DNA of 35,410 nt from Mucilaginibacter sp. GTDB taxonomy: Bacteria > Bacteroidota > Bacteroidia > Sphingobacteriales > Sphingobacteriaceae. Below, one piece after another: positions 8,891-17,801 of this stretch. The position numbers and the translations under genes were made by a program. The stretch is from contig JAQBOU010000093.1 of NCBI GenBank assembly GCA_028287865.1, positions 1 to 35,410 on the forward strand. Direction: 5' to 3'. Each line of letters opens with the position of its first letter. The stretch's first letter is position 1. Below the pieces are notes generated by a model that ran no database searches, had not been told where the DNA came from, and saw only the letters and a program-made list of their open reading frames with translations.

Positions 8891-10218
8891 AGCTGTTAGC
8901 AAAGTACAACCGGGTAAACCTTATTACCACCATAATAGTAATGCTGATAACGGGTATAATTTACTACCAGGCCATCAGCTGGATACTTACCAACCAAAAA
9001 GATAAGGATCTGAATGTTGAAGAGCAGGAGATTTTTAACTATGTAGCTTTAAACCAGCACTTGCCTCAAACATTTAAATCGGACGATCAGCAGATAACTT
9101 TTACAGAAGCTAAACCAGGCTCCGTAACCCGGCAGTTCATTAATACTGTTTATTTTAAGAAATGGGACGACGAGAACAAAAAGCACCGGCATAGACATAA
9201 AGATAATGGCGAATATGAATCAGGCCGCGGTTTAATTACTGCGGTTAATGTCGGCAGTAAGTATTATAAAATACAGATCATAGAATCGAAGGTAGAAACA
9301 GAGGATCTGATCCGTTTGATTTTCACCATCACCATTGGAGTAATATTGCTCCTGTTGTTAATTTTACTTATTACCAACCGGCTAATTTTAAACCGCTTGT
9401 GGCAACCCTTTTATAATATAATGAAAGAGCTAAGACTGTTTAATATAGCCGATAACAACAGCATCCCGATGCTTGACATTAATACTGACGAATTTAAAGA
9501 ACTGAATAGTGCGGTTGTTGATATGGCTGCCAGGGCTAAACACGATTATAAAGATTTAAAGACCTTTACCGAAAATGCATCTCATGAATTGCTTACACCC
9601 ATTGCTGTTATCAATTCAAAATTAGACACCCTTATACAAACCGAGAATTTTAGTGAGAGGCAAAGTAAAATATTGAATGATCTGTATGGCGCAGTTTCAA
9701 GATTAAACCGGTTAAATCAATCGTTGTTGTTGCTTGTTAAGATTGAAAATAAGCTATTGCACGAAAAACAGCAGATAAACTTAAGAGAGCTGGTTGAGGA
9801 TATGATAGCCCAGTTTGATGAAATATTCCAGGATAAAAATTTAAAGCTTACTTATACACTTCAGGATAAAGAAATATATGCCAGTCGTTATTTAACGGAG
9901 ATTTTATTAAGCAACCTGATCAGCAACGCCATAAGGCACAATTATAACGGTGGAGAAATAATTATTGATTTAAAGGATGATTTACTTACTATTAAAAACA
10001 CCGGAGATAACGAACCTTTACCGGATAAAAAAATATTTACCCGTTTCCATAAATCATCAAATTCTGAGGGCAGCGGTTTAGGTTTAACCATATCACAACA
10101 GATCTGTGAGAACTTCAATTCCTCATTAAGATACTCATACTTAGATGGCTATCATACTTTTACAGTAAATCTAAGTTCTGTTTATCCCAGTATATTTGTT
10201 ACATTAGCTAAAAAGTAA
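8887..10218 (+). CDS. Sensor histidine kinase
   Basis: Inner-membrane two-component kinase of 443 aa. Transmembrane segments lie at about 11-33 and 143-164 and enclose a periplasmic sensor region of about 110 residues. That region carries a basic, His-containing run (KKHRHRHKDNG, 98-108). The H-box is FTENASHELLTP with phospho-accepting H233, the N-box is LLSNLISNAIRHN with N347, and the G-box GSGLGL lies at 395-400. The receiver partner is encoded immediately upstream. The TolC-adaptor-RND operon follows after 72 bp. The layout resembles metal- or envelope-stress-responsive efflux loci (CusRS type), but the signal is not shown by sequence alone. Confidence 0.93.
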   Translation: MKLLAKYNRVNLITTIIVMLITGIIYYQAISWILTNQKDKDLNVEEQEIFNYVALNQHLPQTFKSDDQQITFTEAKPGSVTRQFINTVYFKKWDDENKKHRHRHKDNGEYESGRGLITAVNVGSKYYKIQIIESKVETEDLIRLIFTITIGVILLLLLILLITNRLILNRLWQPFYNIMKELRLFNIADNNSIPMLDINTDEFKELNSAVVDMAARAKHDYKDLKTFTENASHELLTPIAVINSKLDTLIQTENFSERQSKILNDLYGAVSRLNRLNQSLLLLVKIENKLLHEKQQINLRELVEDMIAQFDEIFQDKNLKLTYTLQDKEIYASRYLTEILLSNLISNAIRHNYNGGEIIIDLKDDLLTIKNTGDNEPLPDKKIFTRFHKSSNSEGSGLGLTISQQICENFNSSLRYSYLDGYHTFTVNLSSVYPSIFVTLAKK

Positions 10219-10290
10219 ATATAGCCCTGTACCAAATTAATTCAGAATTATATCATAGTTTAGCTAAATAAACAGCATTAATTTTAACAG

Positions 10291-11523
10291 ATGAAATTGC
10301 TTTTCAGCATAGTTTTTTGCACACTTATTTACTCTGTTTCGCTGGCACAAACCAATACGCTTGATCACTATCTGGAAGTTGCCAAAAACAGCAGTCCTCT
10401 TCTTAAAGATCTTCGCAACCAGATATCCTCTGGTCAGCTCGACAGCCTTAGAATACGCGCCGGGTATAAGCTACAAGTAAATGCAACCAGCGCCGGCTAC
10501 TTTGCGCCGGTTGTAAATGGTTATGGATATGCCGGTGCCATTACCAACGTACAAACATTAAATGCCTTGCTGGGCGTAAATAAGCAAATAATAAGCAGAG
10601 GGTATTTAAACTCCCAGCTGGCCATGATAACCCTTCAGCGCGATTCATTGATTAACAGCGGCAGGCTTACCGAACAAGACTTAAAAAAGACGATCACGGG
10701 CCAGTATATCACAGCTTATGGTAGCTTACAGCAGGTAAGGTTTAATCAGGATGTTGTAAAGCTATTGAGCGAAGAGGAGAGTTTATTAAAAAAGCTGGCG
10801 CGCAGCAATGTATACAAGCAAAGCGAATACCTGGCTTTTTTAGTCACCTTAAAACAAGCGCAATTGCAGTTATTGCAGGCGCAGCTTGGCTATAAAAATG
10901 ATTATGCTACCTTAAATTACCTGGCTGGCATAACTGATACTGCGACCGTTGATTTAAGCGAACCTGATATTCAAAAAACTATAACGCCTGAAGTAAGCAG
11001 TAGTATATTTTTCAGACAATATAAACTGGATAGCTTAAGATTAAATAATACACGCAGGTTATTGGATTATAGTTACAAGCCAAAAGCCAACATTTTTGCC
11101 GACGCTGGTTATAACACTGATTTTGTACAACCTGCAAAAAACTTTGGATCAAGTTTTGGCTTTAACGTAACCATGCCAATTTATGACGGCGGCGTTCGTA
11201 AACTTGAATATAAGAAAATAAGGCTGCAAGAAGAAACGAGGCAAAATTACAAGACATTTTTTAATGCCCAGTACCGCCAGCAAATTGCCCAGTTAAACCA
11301 GCAGATTAACGAAAATGAAAACCTGCTTGCAGAGATAAAAGCACAGATGAAATATTCTGAAAGCCTGATAAAGGTTGACACAGAGCTTTTACAAACAGGC
11401 GATGTAAAAATTGCAGATCTGATATTGGCGGTAAATAATTATTTTACTATAAAAAATCTGTTAACACAAACTACAATTGCCAGGCTGCAACTTATCAATC
11501 AATTAAACTACTGGAATAAATAA
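10291..11523 (+). CDS. TolC-family outer-membrane efflux protein
   Basis: Outer-membrane channel component of a tripartite efflux pump. The signal peptide (1-19, ending SVSLAQ) is followed by long amphipathic helices rich in Gln, Leu and Asn (for example 132-213 and 305-400), as expected for two TolC repeats. Barrel-strand segments are visible near 66-110 and 255-285 (NVTMPIYDGG). At 410 aa it is at the short end of the family. The stop codon is one base from the start of the adaptor gene, so the three efflux genes form one operon. Confidence 0.9.
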   Translation: MKLLFSIVFCTLIYSVSLAQTNTLDHYLEVAKNSSPLLKDLRNQISSGQLDSLRIRAGYKLQVNATSAGYFAPVVNGYGYAGAITNVQTLNALLGVNKQIISRGYLNSQLAMITLQRDSLINSGRLTEQDLKKTITGQYITAYGSLQQVRFNQDVVKLLSEEESLLKKLARSNVYKQSEYLAFLVTLKQAQLQLLQAQLGYKNDYATLNYLAGITDTATVDLSEPDIQKTITPEVSSSIFFRQYKLDSLRLNNTRRLLDYSYKPKANIFADAGYNTDFVQPAKNFGSSFGFNVTMPIYDGGVRKLEYKKIRLQEETRQNYKTFFNAQYRQQIAQLNQQINENENLLAEIKAQMKYSESLIKVDTELLQTGDVKIADLILAVNNYFTIKNLLTQTTIARLQLINQLNYWNK

Positions 11524-11524
11524 C

Positions 11525-12475
11525 ATGAAAAACCTGTATAATCGGTATTCCTTTTTCAAAACAATTTTATTTACTACTGCTATTGCAATATTTTTTGTGT
11601 CCTGCAAAGGGAATACAGATGCCGCTGCAGCAGCTGATGCTCCCGTTGCAGTACAAACCCCTGTAAAAGTAACTACCATTGATGAAAGCTCCTTAGTTAA
11701 TTATACCGAGCTCAATGCTACCTCGTCATTTATGCAAAAAAATTACGTAAAGGCAAATGCAATTGGCTATCTGCAGCAGGTATATGCCAAAATTGGTCAT
11801 TATGTTAATAAAGGCGAGCTACTGTTCACTATTAAAACTAAGGAGGCTCAAAGTATTGGCAACAGTATAAATGTACTTGATACTACATTTAAATTTTCTG
11901 GAGTAAATAAAATCAAGGCGTCTGACCATGGTTATATTACGCAATTAAGCCACCAGGTGGGAGATTATGTGCAGGATGGGGAGCAATTAGCTATTATAAG
12001 CGATCGTAGCAGTTTTGCATTTATAATGCAATTACCGTACGAAATGCGTGGTGTTTTGAAAGGTAATGAGAATGTACAGCTAAGCTTGCCTGATGGAACT
12101 AAGCTAACCGGCAAAGTAGCTTCTTTTATGCCTGCTGTTGATACGCTTTCTCAAACACAAGGAGTTGTGATAAAAGTAAATTCAAATATATCTATTCCCG
12201 AAAACCTTGTTGCCAGGGCACGCATTGTGAAATCTGCCAAATCAAATACCATATCACTTCCTAAGTCGGCTATATTATCAAACGAAACACAAACAGAATT
12301 TTGGGTAATGAAATTGATAAATCCTACCACAGCGGTTAAAACACCGGTAACAAAAGGAATTGAAAGCGGAGACCGGGTTGAAATATTGACCCCTAAATTC
12401 TCAAATCAGGATAAAATAGTAGTCACCGGAAATTATGGCTTGCCTGATACCGCTAAAGTTAAAATTGTACAATAA
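11525..12475 (+). CDS. RND efflux periplasmic adaptor (HlyD/MFP family), lipoprotein
   Basis: Membrane-fusion component linking the RND pump to the TolC channel. The signal peptide ends in a lipobox (FFVSCKG, C27), so it should be lipid-anchored. A split biotinyl-lipoyl domain is visible: first half around 75-115 (IGYLQQVYAKIGHYVNKGEL), second half around 132-165 (DHGYITQLSHQVGDYVQDG). Beta-barrel and membrane-proximal domains follow to residue 316. The two lipoyl halves are separated by only about 30 residues with no heptad pattern, so the usual alpha-helical hairpin that docks with TolC seems to be missing. The stop codon overlaps the pump start by one base. Confidence 0.88.
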   Translation: MKNLYNRYSFFKTILFTTAIAIFFVSCKGNTDAAAAADAPVAVQTPVKVTTIDESSLVNYTELNATSSFMQKNYVKANAIGYLQQVYAKIGHYVNKGELLFTIKTKEAQSIGNSINVLDTTFKFSGVNKIKASDHGYITQLSHQVGDYVQDGEQLAIISDRSSFAFIMQLPYEMRGVLKGNENVQLSLPDGTKLTGKVASFMPAVDTLSQTQGVVIKVNSNISIPENLVARARIVKSAKSNTISLPKSAILSNETQTEFWVMKLINPTTAVKTPVTKGIESGDRVEILTPKFSNQDKIVVTGNYGLPDTAKVKIVQ

Positions 12476-15400
12476 TGGGTAAGACATTAGATAAGACGGA
12501 GAACTTTTTCATTTTTTACCGGAAACCATTAATGATGGTATTATCGCTTATTTTAGTGGGCGGTGTATTTTGCTATACAAAACTTCAAACTTCGCTTTTT
12601 CCTGAAATTACCTTTCCAAAAATTAAGGTAATTGCTGATGCCGGCTTGCAACCTGTGAATAAAATGATGATAACGGTAACCAAACCGTTAGAAAATGCGA
12701 TAAAACAAGTACCTGATCTGCAAATGGTTCGCAGCACAACAAGTCGCGGCAGCGCAGAGATTTCCGCCTTTATGGATTGGAAGGCTGATATTGACCTTAG
12801 TAAACAACAGATAGAATCGCAGATTGCTAAAATACAGAACAGCCTGCCACCAGGTGTAAATATATCGGTTGAGAAAATGAACCCTTCTATTTTACCTGTA
12901 AGCGGCTATACCCTCGAAAGCCATGAAAAATCTCCAATTGAACTGAAGCAGTTGGCGACTTTTACCGTAAAGCCATTTCTTTCCCAGGTGAGCGGTGTTT
13001 CGGAAATACGGGTTATTGGTGGTAAAACAAAAGAATATTGGCTGGTACTTAACCAGCAAAAAATGACTGGCCTATCCTTAACTCCGGATATGATCAGCAA
13101 TGCACTTAATCAAACTAACTTTATAAAATCTGAAGGCTATCTGTCAGATTATAAGATGTTATACCTAACTGTAACAGATGCTACCGTTACCGCTAAAGAT
13201 CAGCTTGAAAATATTGTAGTGAGTAACAACGGCAAAAGGGTTGTACAGTTAAAGGATATAGCCACAGTACAGATAAGCGAGGCTATTGAGTATACTAAGA
13301 TAAATGCCAACGGCCATGATGGTGTGCTGATTGCTGTTATAAAACAACCTAATGCTAATTTAATTACGCTGTCATCAGATATATCTAATAAAGTAGCTGC
13401 TTTACAAAAGATCCTGCCAAAAGATGTTACCATAAAACCATACTATGTGCAGGCTGATTTTGTTAACGATTCTGTTAAAAGTGTTACTGACAGTGTTTGG
13501 ATAGGATTATTATTGGCTATAATAGTAGCTATTATTTTTCTTCGGTCGTTAAAAGCAAGCGCTACTATATTAATTACAATACCGGTTACATTAGGGCTTA
13601 CGCTAATTGTACTTTATATAATTGGCTATACCTTTAATATCATGACGCTGGGCGCCATTGCTGCCGCCATTGGTTTAATTATCGATGACGCTATAGTTGT
13701 TGTGGAGCAGATACACCGTACACATGAGGAACATCCGGACGAACCTACGAGCAGGCTGCTGAAAAAAGCAATTGACTATCTTTTTCCGGCGATGCTGGGT
13801 TCATCAATCAGTACCATTGTAATATTTGTACCCTTTTTGCTTATGACGGGTGTGGCGGGTGCTTATTTTAAGGTAATGACCAACACCATGATCATTACGC
13901 TTATTTGCTCATTCTTTGTTACCTGGATAGGCTTACCGGTTATTTACCTGTTCCTTACAAAAAATCACAGTAACAATTCAACTAAAGTAAAAGAAGAAAC
14001 ACACGAAGTAAAAAGACAGGGATGGGTTTCGTTTTTTATCCTCCGGCCTTTTTTGAGTGTAATTATAATAATCGCCCTCATTGCCATTATTGTAATTATT
14101 CCGTCCAGATTACAAACAGGTTTTTTGCCCGACATGGATGAAGGGAGCATAGTGATGGATTACAGCTCGCCCCCGGGCACCTCATTGGATGAAACGGACA
14201 GGATGCTGCGCGAAGTGGAAAAAATCATTACCAAACATCCCGATGTTGAAGCATATTCACGCCGTACAGGCACCCAAATGGGCTTTTTTATTACAGAGCC
14301 CAATACGGGCGATTACCTGATACAGTTAAAAAAGAACCATGAAAAAACAACTGAAGAGGTAACCAGCGATATCAGGACCGAAATTGCAAAAACACAACCT
14401 GCATTAAGGGTTGATTTTGGGCAGGTGATTACAGATATGCTTGGCGACCTGATGAGTTCGACCCAGCCAATAGAGATCAAAGTTTTTGGTGATGATCAGC
14501 AGCTACTTAATAAGCTTTCTAAACAAGTTGCTGCAGATGTTACAGCTGTTAAAGGTACTGCAGACGTGTTTGATGGTATTGTAATTGCAGGTCCGTCTGT
14601 AAGCATTGTACCCAATTACACCAAACTTGCACAATACAATATCACGCCTAACAGCCTGCAATTTCAGGCACAAACTGCCTTGGATGGCAACGTAGTGGGC
14701 GATTTGTACGAAACACAGCAGTTATCGCCAATCCGTTTGGTTTATCCCGGTAACCGGTCATTAGATATTGCAGCCATAAAAAATTTAAATGTATTTTTAA
14801 ATAATGGAAAGCTGATCCCTATAAATCAGTTGGCCACCGTTGATATTAAACCGGGGGAAGCGGAAATTAACCGGCAGGATCTGCAATCCATGGGAGTTAT
14901 TACCGCCCGGCTCGATAACAGCGATTTGGGAACCGTTATACCTGCAATTCAAAAAAACATAGCAAAGAACATCAATTTGCCGCGTGGTTACCATATTGAA
15001 TACGGTGGCGCCTATGCCGAGCAGCAACAATCATTTAAGGAACTCCTTATTATACTTATTACCTCCAGCCTGCTGGTTTTTGGTGTAATTCTTTTCCTGT
15101 TTAAACAATTCCGCATTGCATTTTTAATCCTTGTTATGGCGGTTCTGGGTATTTCAGGAAGCTTCCTGGCATTGTTTATTACCAACACGCCTTTAAACGT
15201 AGGAAGTTATACAGGCCTGATAATGATAGTTGGTATTATTGGTGAAAATGCCATATTCACCTTTCTGCAGTTCAGGGAAAGCGCACGTGAAAAAAGTATT
15301 GACGAGGCAATAATATATTCTATTTCCACCCGCTTACGACCCAAATTAATGACCGCTTTGGGCGCTATAATTGCCCTGATGCCTTTGGCACTTGGCATTG

Positions 15401-15564
15401 GCGCAGGCGCACAGCTGCATCAACCATTAGCCATTGCCGTTATTGGCGGCTTTTTGGTGGCGCTGCCCTTATTACTTATAGTTTTACCAAGTATGATGCG
15501 AATCTTTTACCGGTCAGGTAAATTTCCGGAAACTTCGCAACCAGTACCAAATAATTCTCAATAA
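12475..15564 (+). CDS. RND efflux transporter permease
   Basis: Proton-driven inner-membrane pump of 1029 aa. The architecture is the duplicated RND fold: TM1 at about 17-36, a periplasmic loop to about 335, TM2-6 at 338-495, TM7 near 520-540, a second periplasmic loop, and TM8-12 at about 855-1010. The TM4 proton-relay motif GLIIDDAIVVVEQ carries the paired Asp of AcrB-type pumps. The second half has LPDMDEGSIVMDYSSPPGTS, similar to CusA/CzcA-like pumps, so the substrate class is ambiguous between heavy metals and organic compounds. It is co-transcribed with the TolC and adaptor genes and probably regulated by the upstream two-component system. Confidence 0.94.
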   Translation: MGKTLDKTENFFIFYRKPLMMVLSLILVGGVFCYTKLQTSLFPEITFPKIKVIADAGLQPVNKMMITVTKPLENAIKQVPDLQMVRSTTSRGSAEISAFMDWKADIDLSKQQIESQIAKIQNSLPPGVNISVEKMNPSILPVSGYTLESHEKSPIELKQLATFTVKPFLSQVSGVSEIRVIGGKTKEYWLVLNQQKMTGLSLTPDMISNALNQTNFIKSEGYLSDYKMLYLTVTDATVTAKDQLENIVVSNNGKRVVQLKDIATVQISEAIEYTKINANGHDGVLIAVIKQPNANLITLSSDISNKVAALQKILPKDVTIKPYYVQADFVNDSVKSVTDSVWIGLLLAIIVAIIFLRSLKASATILITIPVTLGLTLIVLYIIGYTFNIMTLGAIAAAIGLIIDDAIVVVEQIHRTHEEHPDEPTSRLLKKAIDYLFPAMLGSSISTIVIFVPFLLMTGVAGAYFKVMTNTMIITLICSFFVTWIGLPVIYLFLTKNHSNNSTKVKEETHEVKRQGWVSFFILRPFLSVIIIIALIAIIVIIPSRLQTGFLPDMDEGSIVMDYSSPPGTSLDETDRMLREVEKIITKHPDVEAYSRRTGTQMGFFITEPNTGDYLIQLKKNHEKTTEEVTSDIRTEIAKTQPALRVDFGQVITDMLGDLMSSTQPIEIKVFGDDQQLLNKLSKQVAADVTAVKGTADVFDGIVIAGPSVSIVPNYTKLAQYNITPNSLQFQAQTALDGNVVGDLYETQQLSPIRLVYPGNRSLDIAAIKNLNVFLNNGKLIPINQLATVDIKPGEAEINRQDLQSMGVITARLDNSDLGTVIPAIQKNIAKNINLPRGYHIEYGGAYAEQQQSFKELLIILITSSLLVFGVILFLFKQFRIAFLILVMAVLGISGSFLALFITNTPLNVGSYTGLIMIVGIIGENAIFTFLQFRESAREKSIDEAIIYSISTRLRPKLMTALGAIIALMPLALGIGAGAQLHQPLAIAVIGGFLVALPLLLIVLPSMMRIFYRSGKFPETSQPVPNNSQ

Positions 15565-15623
15565 TCAAACTTTCTACAGAATCAAGAGAGACATTTATCC
15601 TATTAATCAATTAAAAGAAAACC

Positions 15624-16616
15624 ATGAAAAAGATTTTTTTTGCCACCATTTGCGGCGCTTTATTTTCACTGTCGTTACATGCGCAGACTTATGTATTAGA
15701 TAAAACCATTGCTTTACCAGGTGACGCCGGTTACGATTATCTGTCAATTGATAAAATCAACCATCGTTTATATGTTTCTCATGGCACATCAGTGAATGTT
15801 ATAGATCTTAAAACCGAGCAGCCGGTGGGTGTCATTGCCGATGTGAAAGGTGTGCATGGCATTGCTATTGACAACAAGGCAAACAAGGGCTTTATTAGTG
15901 ATGGCAAATCAAATGCTGTTGTGGCATTTGACCTGAAGACATTAAAAATTATTGCTACAATTCCTGTTGATGCCAAAGGCCCGGATGCCATTATCTATGA
16001 TCCATATTCTGACAGGGTATTTAGTTTTAACGGTGACAGCAACAATTCATCGGTAGTGGATCCAAATACACTTAAACAAGTCGGAACCGTTGCACTTAGC
16101 GGAGCTCCGGAATTTGCTGTATCAGACGGTAGAGGAAAAATATTTAACAATCTTGAAGATAAAAACAGCCTGGACGTAATTGATAGTAAAACGTTAAAAG
16201 TATTGAAAAACTATTCGTTAGCACCTTGCGGCGGCCCTACTGGGATTGCTTTGGACGAAGCTAATCATCGTTTATTTAGCGCTTGCCGCGAAAACAAAGG
16301 CATGAGCGTAGTTGACGCTGTTAGCGGAAAAGTTATAACTACACTTCCGATAGGTGCAGGAGTTGACGCTGTTGCTTATGACCCCCAAACCAAACTAATA
16401 TTCTGTTCATGCGGCGACGGTACAACCACCATCATCAAACAAGAATCTGCAAATGAATATAAGGTGATCCAAACGTTAAAAACTCCTAACCGGGCTAAAA
16501 CACTTGCCCTGGATATGCAGACTCATAAAATATATTTAAGTGTAGCTGAATTTGAAGCTGGTACCCGTAAAACTTTGCCTAACACGTTCAAAGTTTTGGT
16601 GTACAAACAGCAATAA
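15624..16616 (+). CDS. YncE-like beta-propeller protein, secreted
   Basis: 330-residue predicted periplasmic protein. The signal peptide (1-20, ending LHAQ) precedes repeated units of about 40 residues with the pattern 'hydrophobic-D-x-K-T-x-K-V-hydrophobic' (VIDLKTEQPVGVI, AFDLKTLKIIATI, VIDSKTLKVLKNY, VVDAVSGKVITTL), as in YncE and cytochrome cd1-like seven-bladed propellers. No haem motif or enzyme signature was found. It starts 59 bp after the RND gene on the same strand, so it may be read through from the efflux operon, but no functional link can be shown. Confidence 0.82.
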   Translation: MKKIFFATICGALFSLSLHAQTYVLDKTIALPGDAGYDYLSIDKINHRLYVSHGTSVNVIDLKTEQPVGVIADVKGVHGIAIDNKANKGFISDGKSNAVVAFDLKTLKIIATIPVDAKGPDAIIYDPYSDRVFSFNGDSNNSSVVDPNTLKQVGTVALSGAPEFAVSDGRGKIFNNLEDKNSLDVIDSKTLKVLKNYSLAPCGGPTGIALDEANHRLFSACRENKGMSVVDAVSGKVITTLPIGAGVDAVAYDPQTKLIFCSCGDGTTTIIKQESANEYKVIQTLKTPNRAKTLALDMQTHKIYLSVAEFEAGTRKTLPNTFKVLVYKQQ

Positions 16617-16759
16617 TTATAGCGGGGCATATACTATTATGAATAAAATTAGGTTAATTATACGTTAAGTTCATAACTTAGCTTCGTAAGAATTTTCCAT
16701 AATAAATTACACTTTAGTTTCATATTATTATATTAGCCCGTCCCTTTTAAAACAAAAGA

Positions 16760-17761
16760 ATGACTAAAAGAACCGACTTCATTTATTCGCAAGAGTCAGA
16801 ACCACATCGTACGCGAACAAAAAAGATCTTAAAACAGTTTCCGCATTTAAGGTTACTTATTGGAAAAAATCCGTACACAATATTTGCCATTATCGCCCTG
16901 GTAGCTTTCCAGGTAACAATGGCATGGTTTGTTCGGGATCAATCGTGGTGGATAATATTCGGAGCGGCCTACCTTTTGGGTGCATTTGCAGATCATGCGC
17001 TGTTTGTTATGATACATGAGTGTACACACCAGTTATTGTTTAAAAACCGCAATGCAAACAGGTGGGCATCGATGTTTTCAAATCTTCCGCAAATACTTCC
17101 AAGCGCTATATCATTTGAAAAATACCACATTAAACATCATTCATTCCAGGGAGTACATGAGCTTGATGCCGATTTACCAAACAAATGGGAAGCAAAGCTG
17201 ATTAGTAACTCCTTTCTGGGAAAAGCGTTCTGGTTGCTTTTTTTTCCGATATTTCAGATTTTTCGCTTACCACGGTTAAAAGAGATCCACCCAATTGATG
17301 GCTGGATCATTACAAATTTTGTTTTACAGGCCGTATTTACCACCGCAGTATGGTATTTTATGGGCTGGCATGCTATTGCGTTTTTATTATTGAGCTTCTC
17401 ATTTTCTGTTGGTTTACATCCCTTGGGCGCGCGCTGGATACAGGAACATTATTTAACACATAGCGTTGAGCAGGAAACTTACAGTTATTATGGTGTGCTA
17501 AATAAAGTGGCTTTTAATGTTGGTTTTCACAACGAACATCATGACTTTCCTTCGGTCCCATGGAACAGGCTACCACAGTTAAAGAAAACAGCCCCTGAAT
17601 ATTACAATACACTTTACTACCATACTTCCTGGACGAAGCTGTTCCTTCAATTTTTATTTGACCGTGAAATTTCACTTTTTAACAGAATATTGAGAAGAGA
17701 AAGAGGCAAAGTTGCACTAACTGATACTTCAAAACCTGATTTAGAGTTGACGAAATATTAA
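16760..17761 (+). CDS. DES1-like sphingolipid delta-4 desaturase homologue
   Basis: Membrane di-iron desaturase closely resembling eukaryotic dihydroceramide desaturase DES1. The N-terminal lipid-desaturase segment is present (DFIYSQESEPHRTRTKKIL, 6-24), followed by transmembrane segments near 41-57, 63-80, 152-170, 182-201 and 203-218. The three His boxes are HECTH (86-90), HIKHH (123-127) and HNEHH (257-261), spaced almost as in DES1. Further DES1-like phrases are SNLPQILPSAISFEKYH, VGLHPLGARWIQEHY and ETYSYYGVLNKVAFNVGFHN. At 333 aa it matches DES1 (about 323 aa). Expected reaction: a trans-4 double bond in the sphingoid base of dihydroceramide. A sterol-desaturase-superfamily gene follows after 40 bp. 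Activity is inferred from memory-based similarity. Confidence 0.85.
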   Translation: MTKRTDFIYSQESEPHRTRTKKILKQFPHLRLLIGKNPYTIFAIIALVAFQVTMAWFVRDQSWWIIFGAAYLLGAFADHALFVMIHECTHQLLFKNRNANRWASMFSNLPQILPSAISFEKYHIKHHSFQGVHELDADLPNKWEAKLISNSFLGKAFWLLFFPIFQIFRLPRLKEIHPIDGWIITNFVLQAVFTTAVWYFMGWHAIAFLLLSFSFSVGLHPLGARWIQEHYLTHSVEQETYSYYGVLNKVAFNVGFHNEHHDFPSVPWNRLPQLKKTAPEYYNTLYYHTSWTKLFLQFLFDREISLFNRILRRERGKVALTDTSKPDLELTKY

Positions 17762-17801
17762 TTTATTTATATTTTTACGTTCCTGATTAATTTAATACCC
17801 G

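Noticed and set aside
16666..16680. TAAGTT-cat-AACTTA hairpin after the YncE-like gene
   Set aside because: Only a 6-bp AT-rich stem with a 3-nt loop and no T-run; not a credible terminator.
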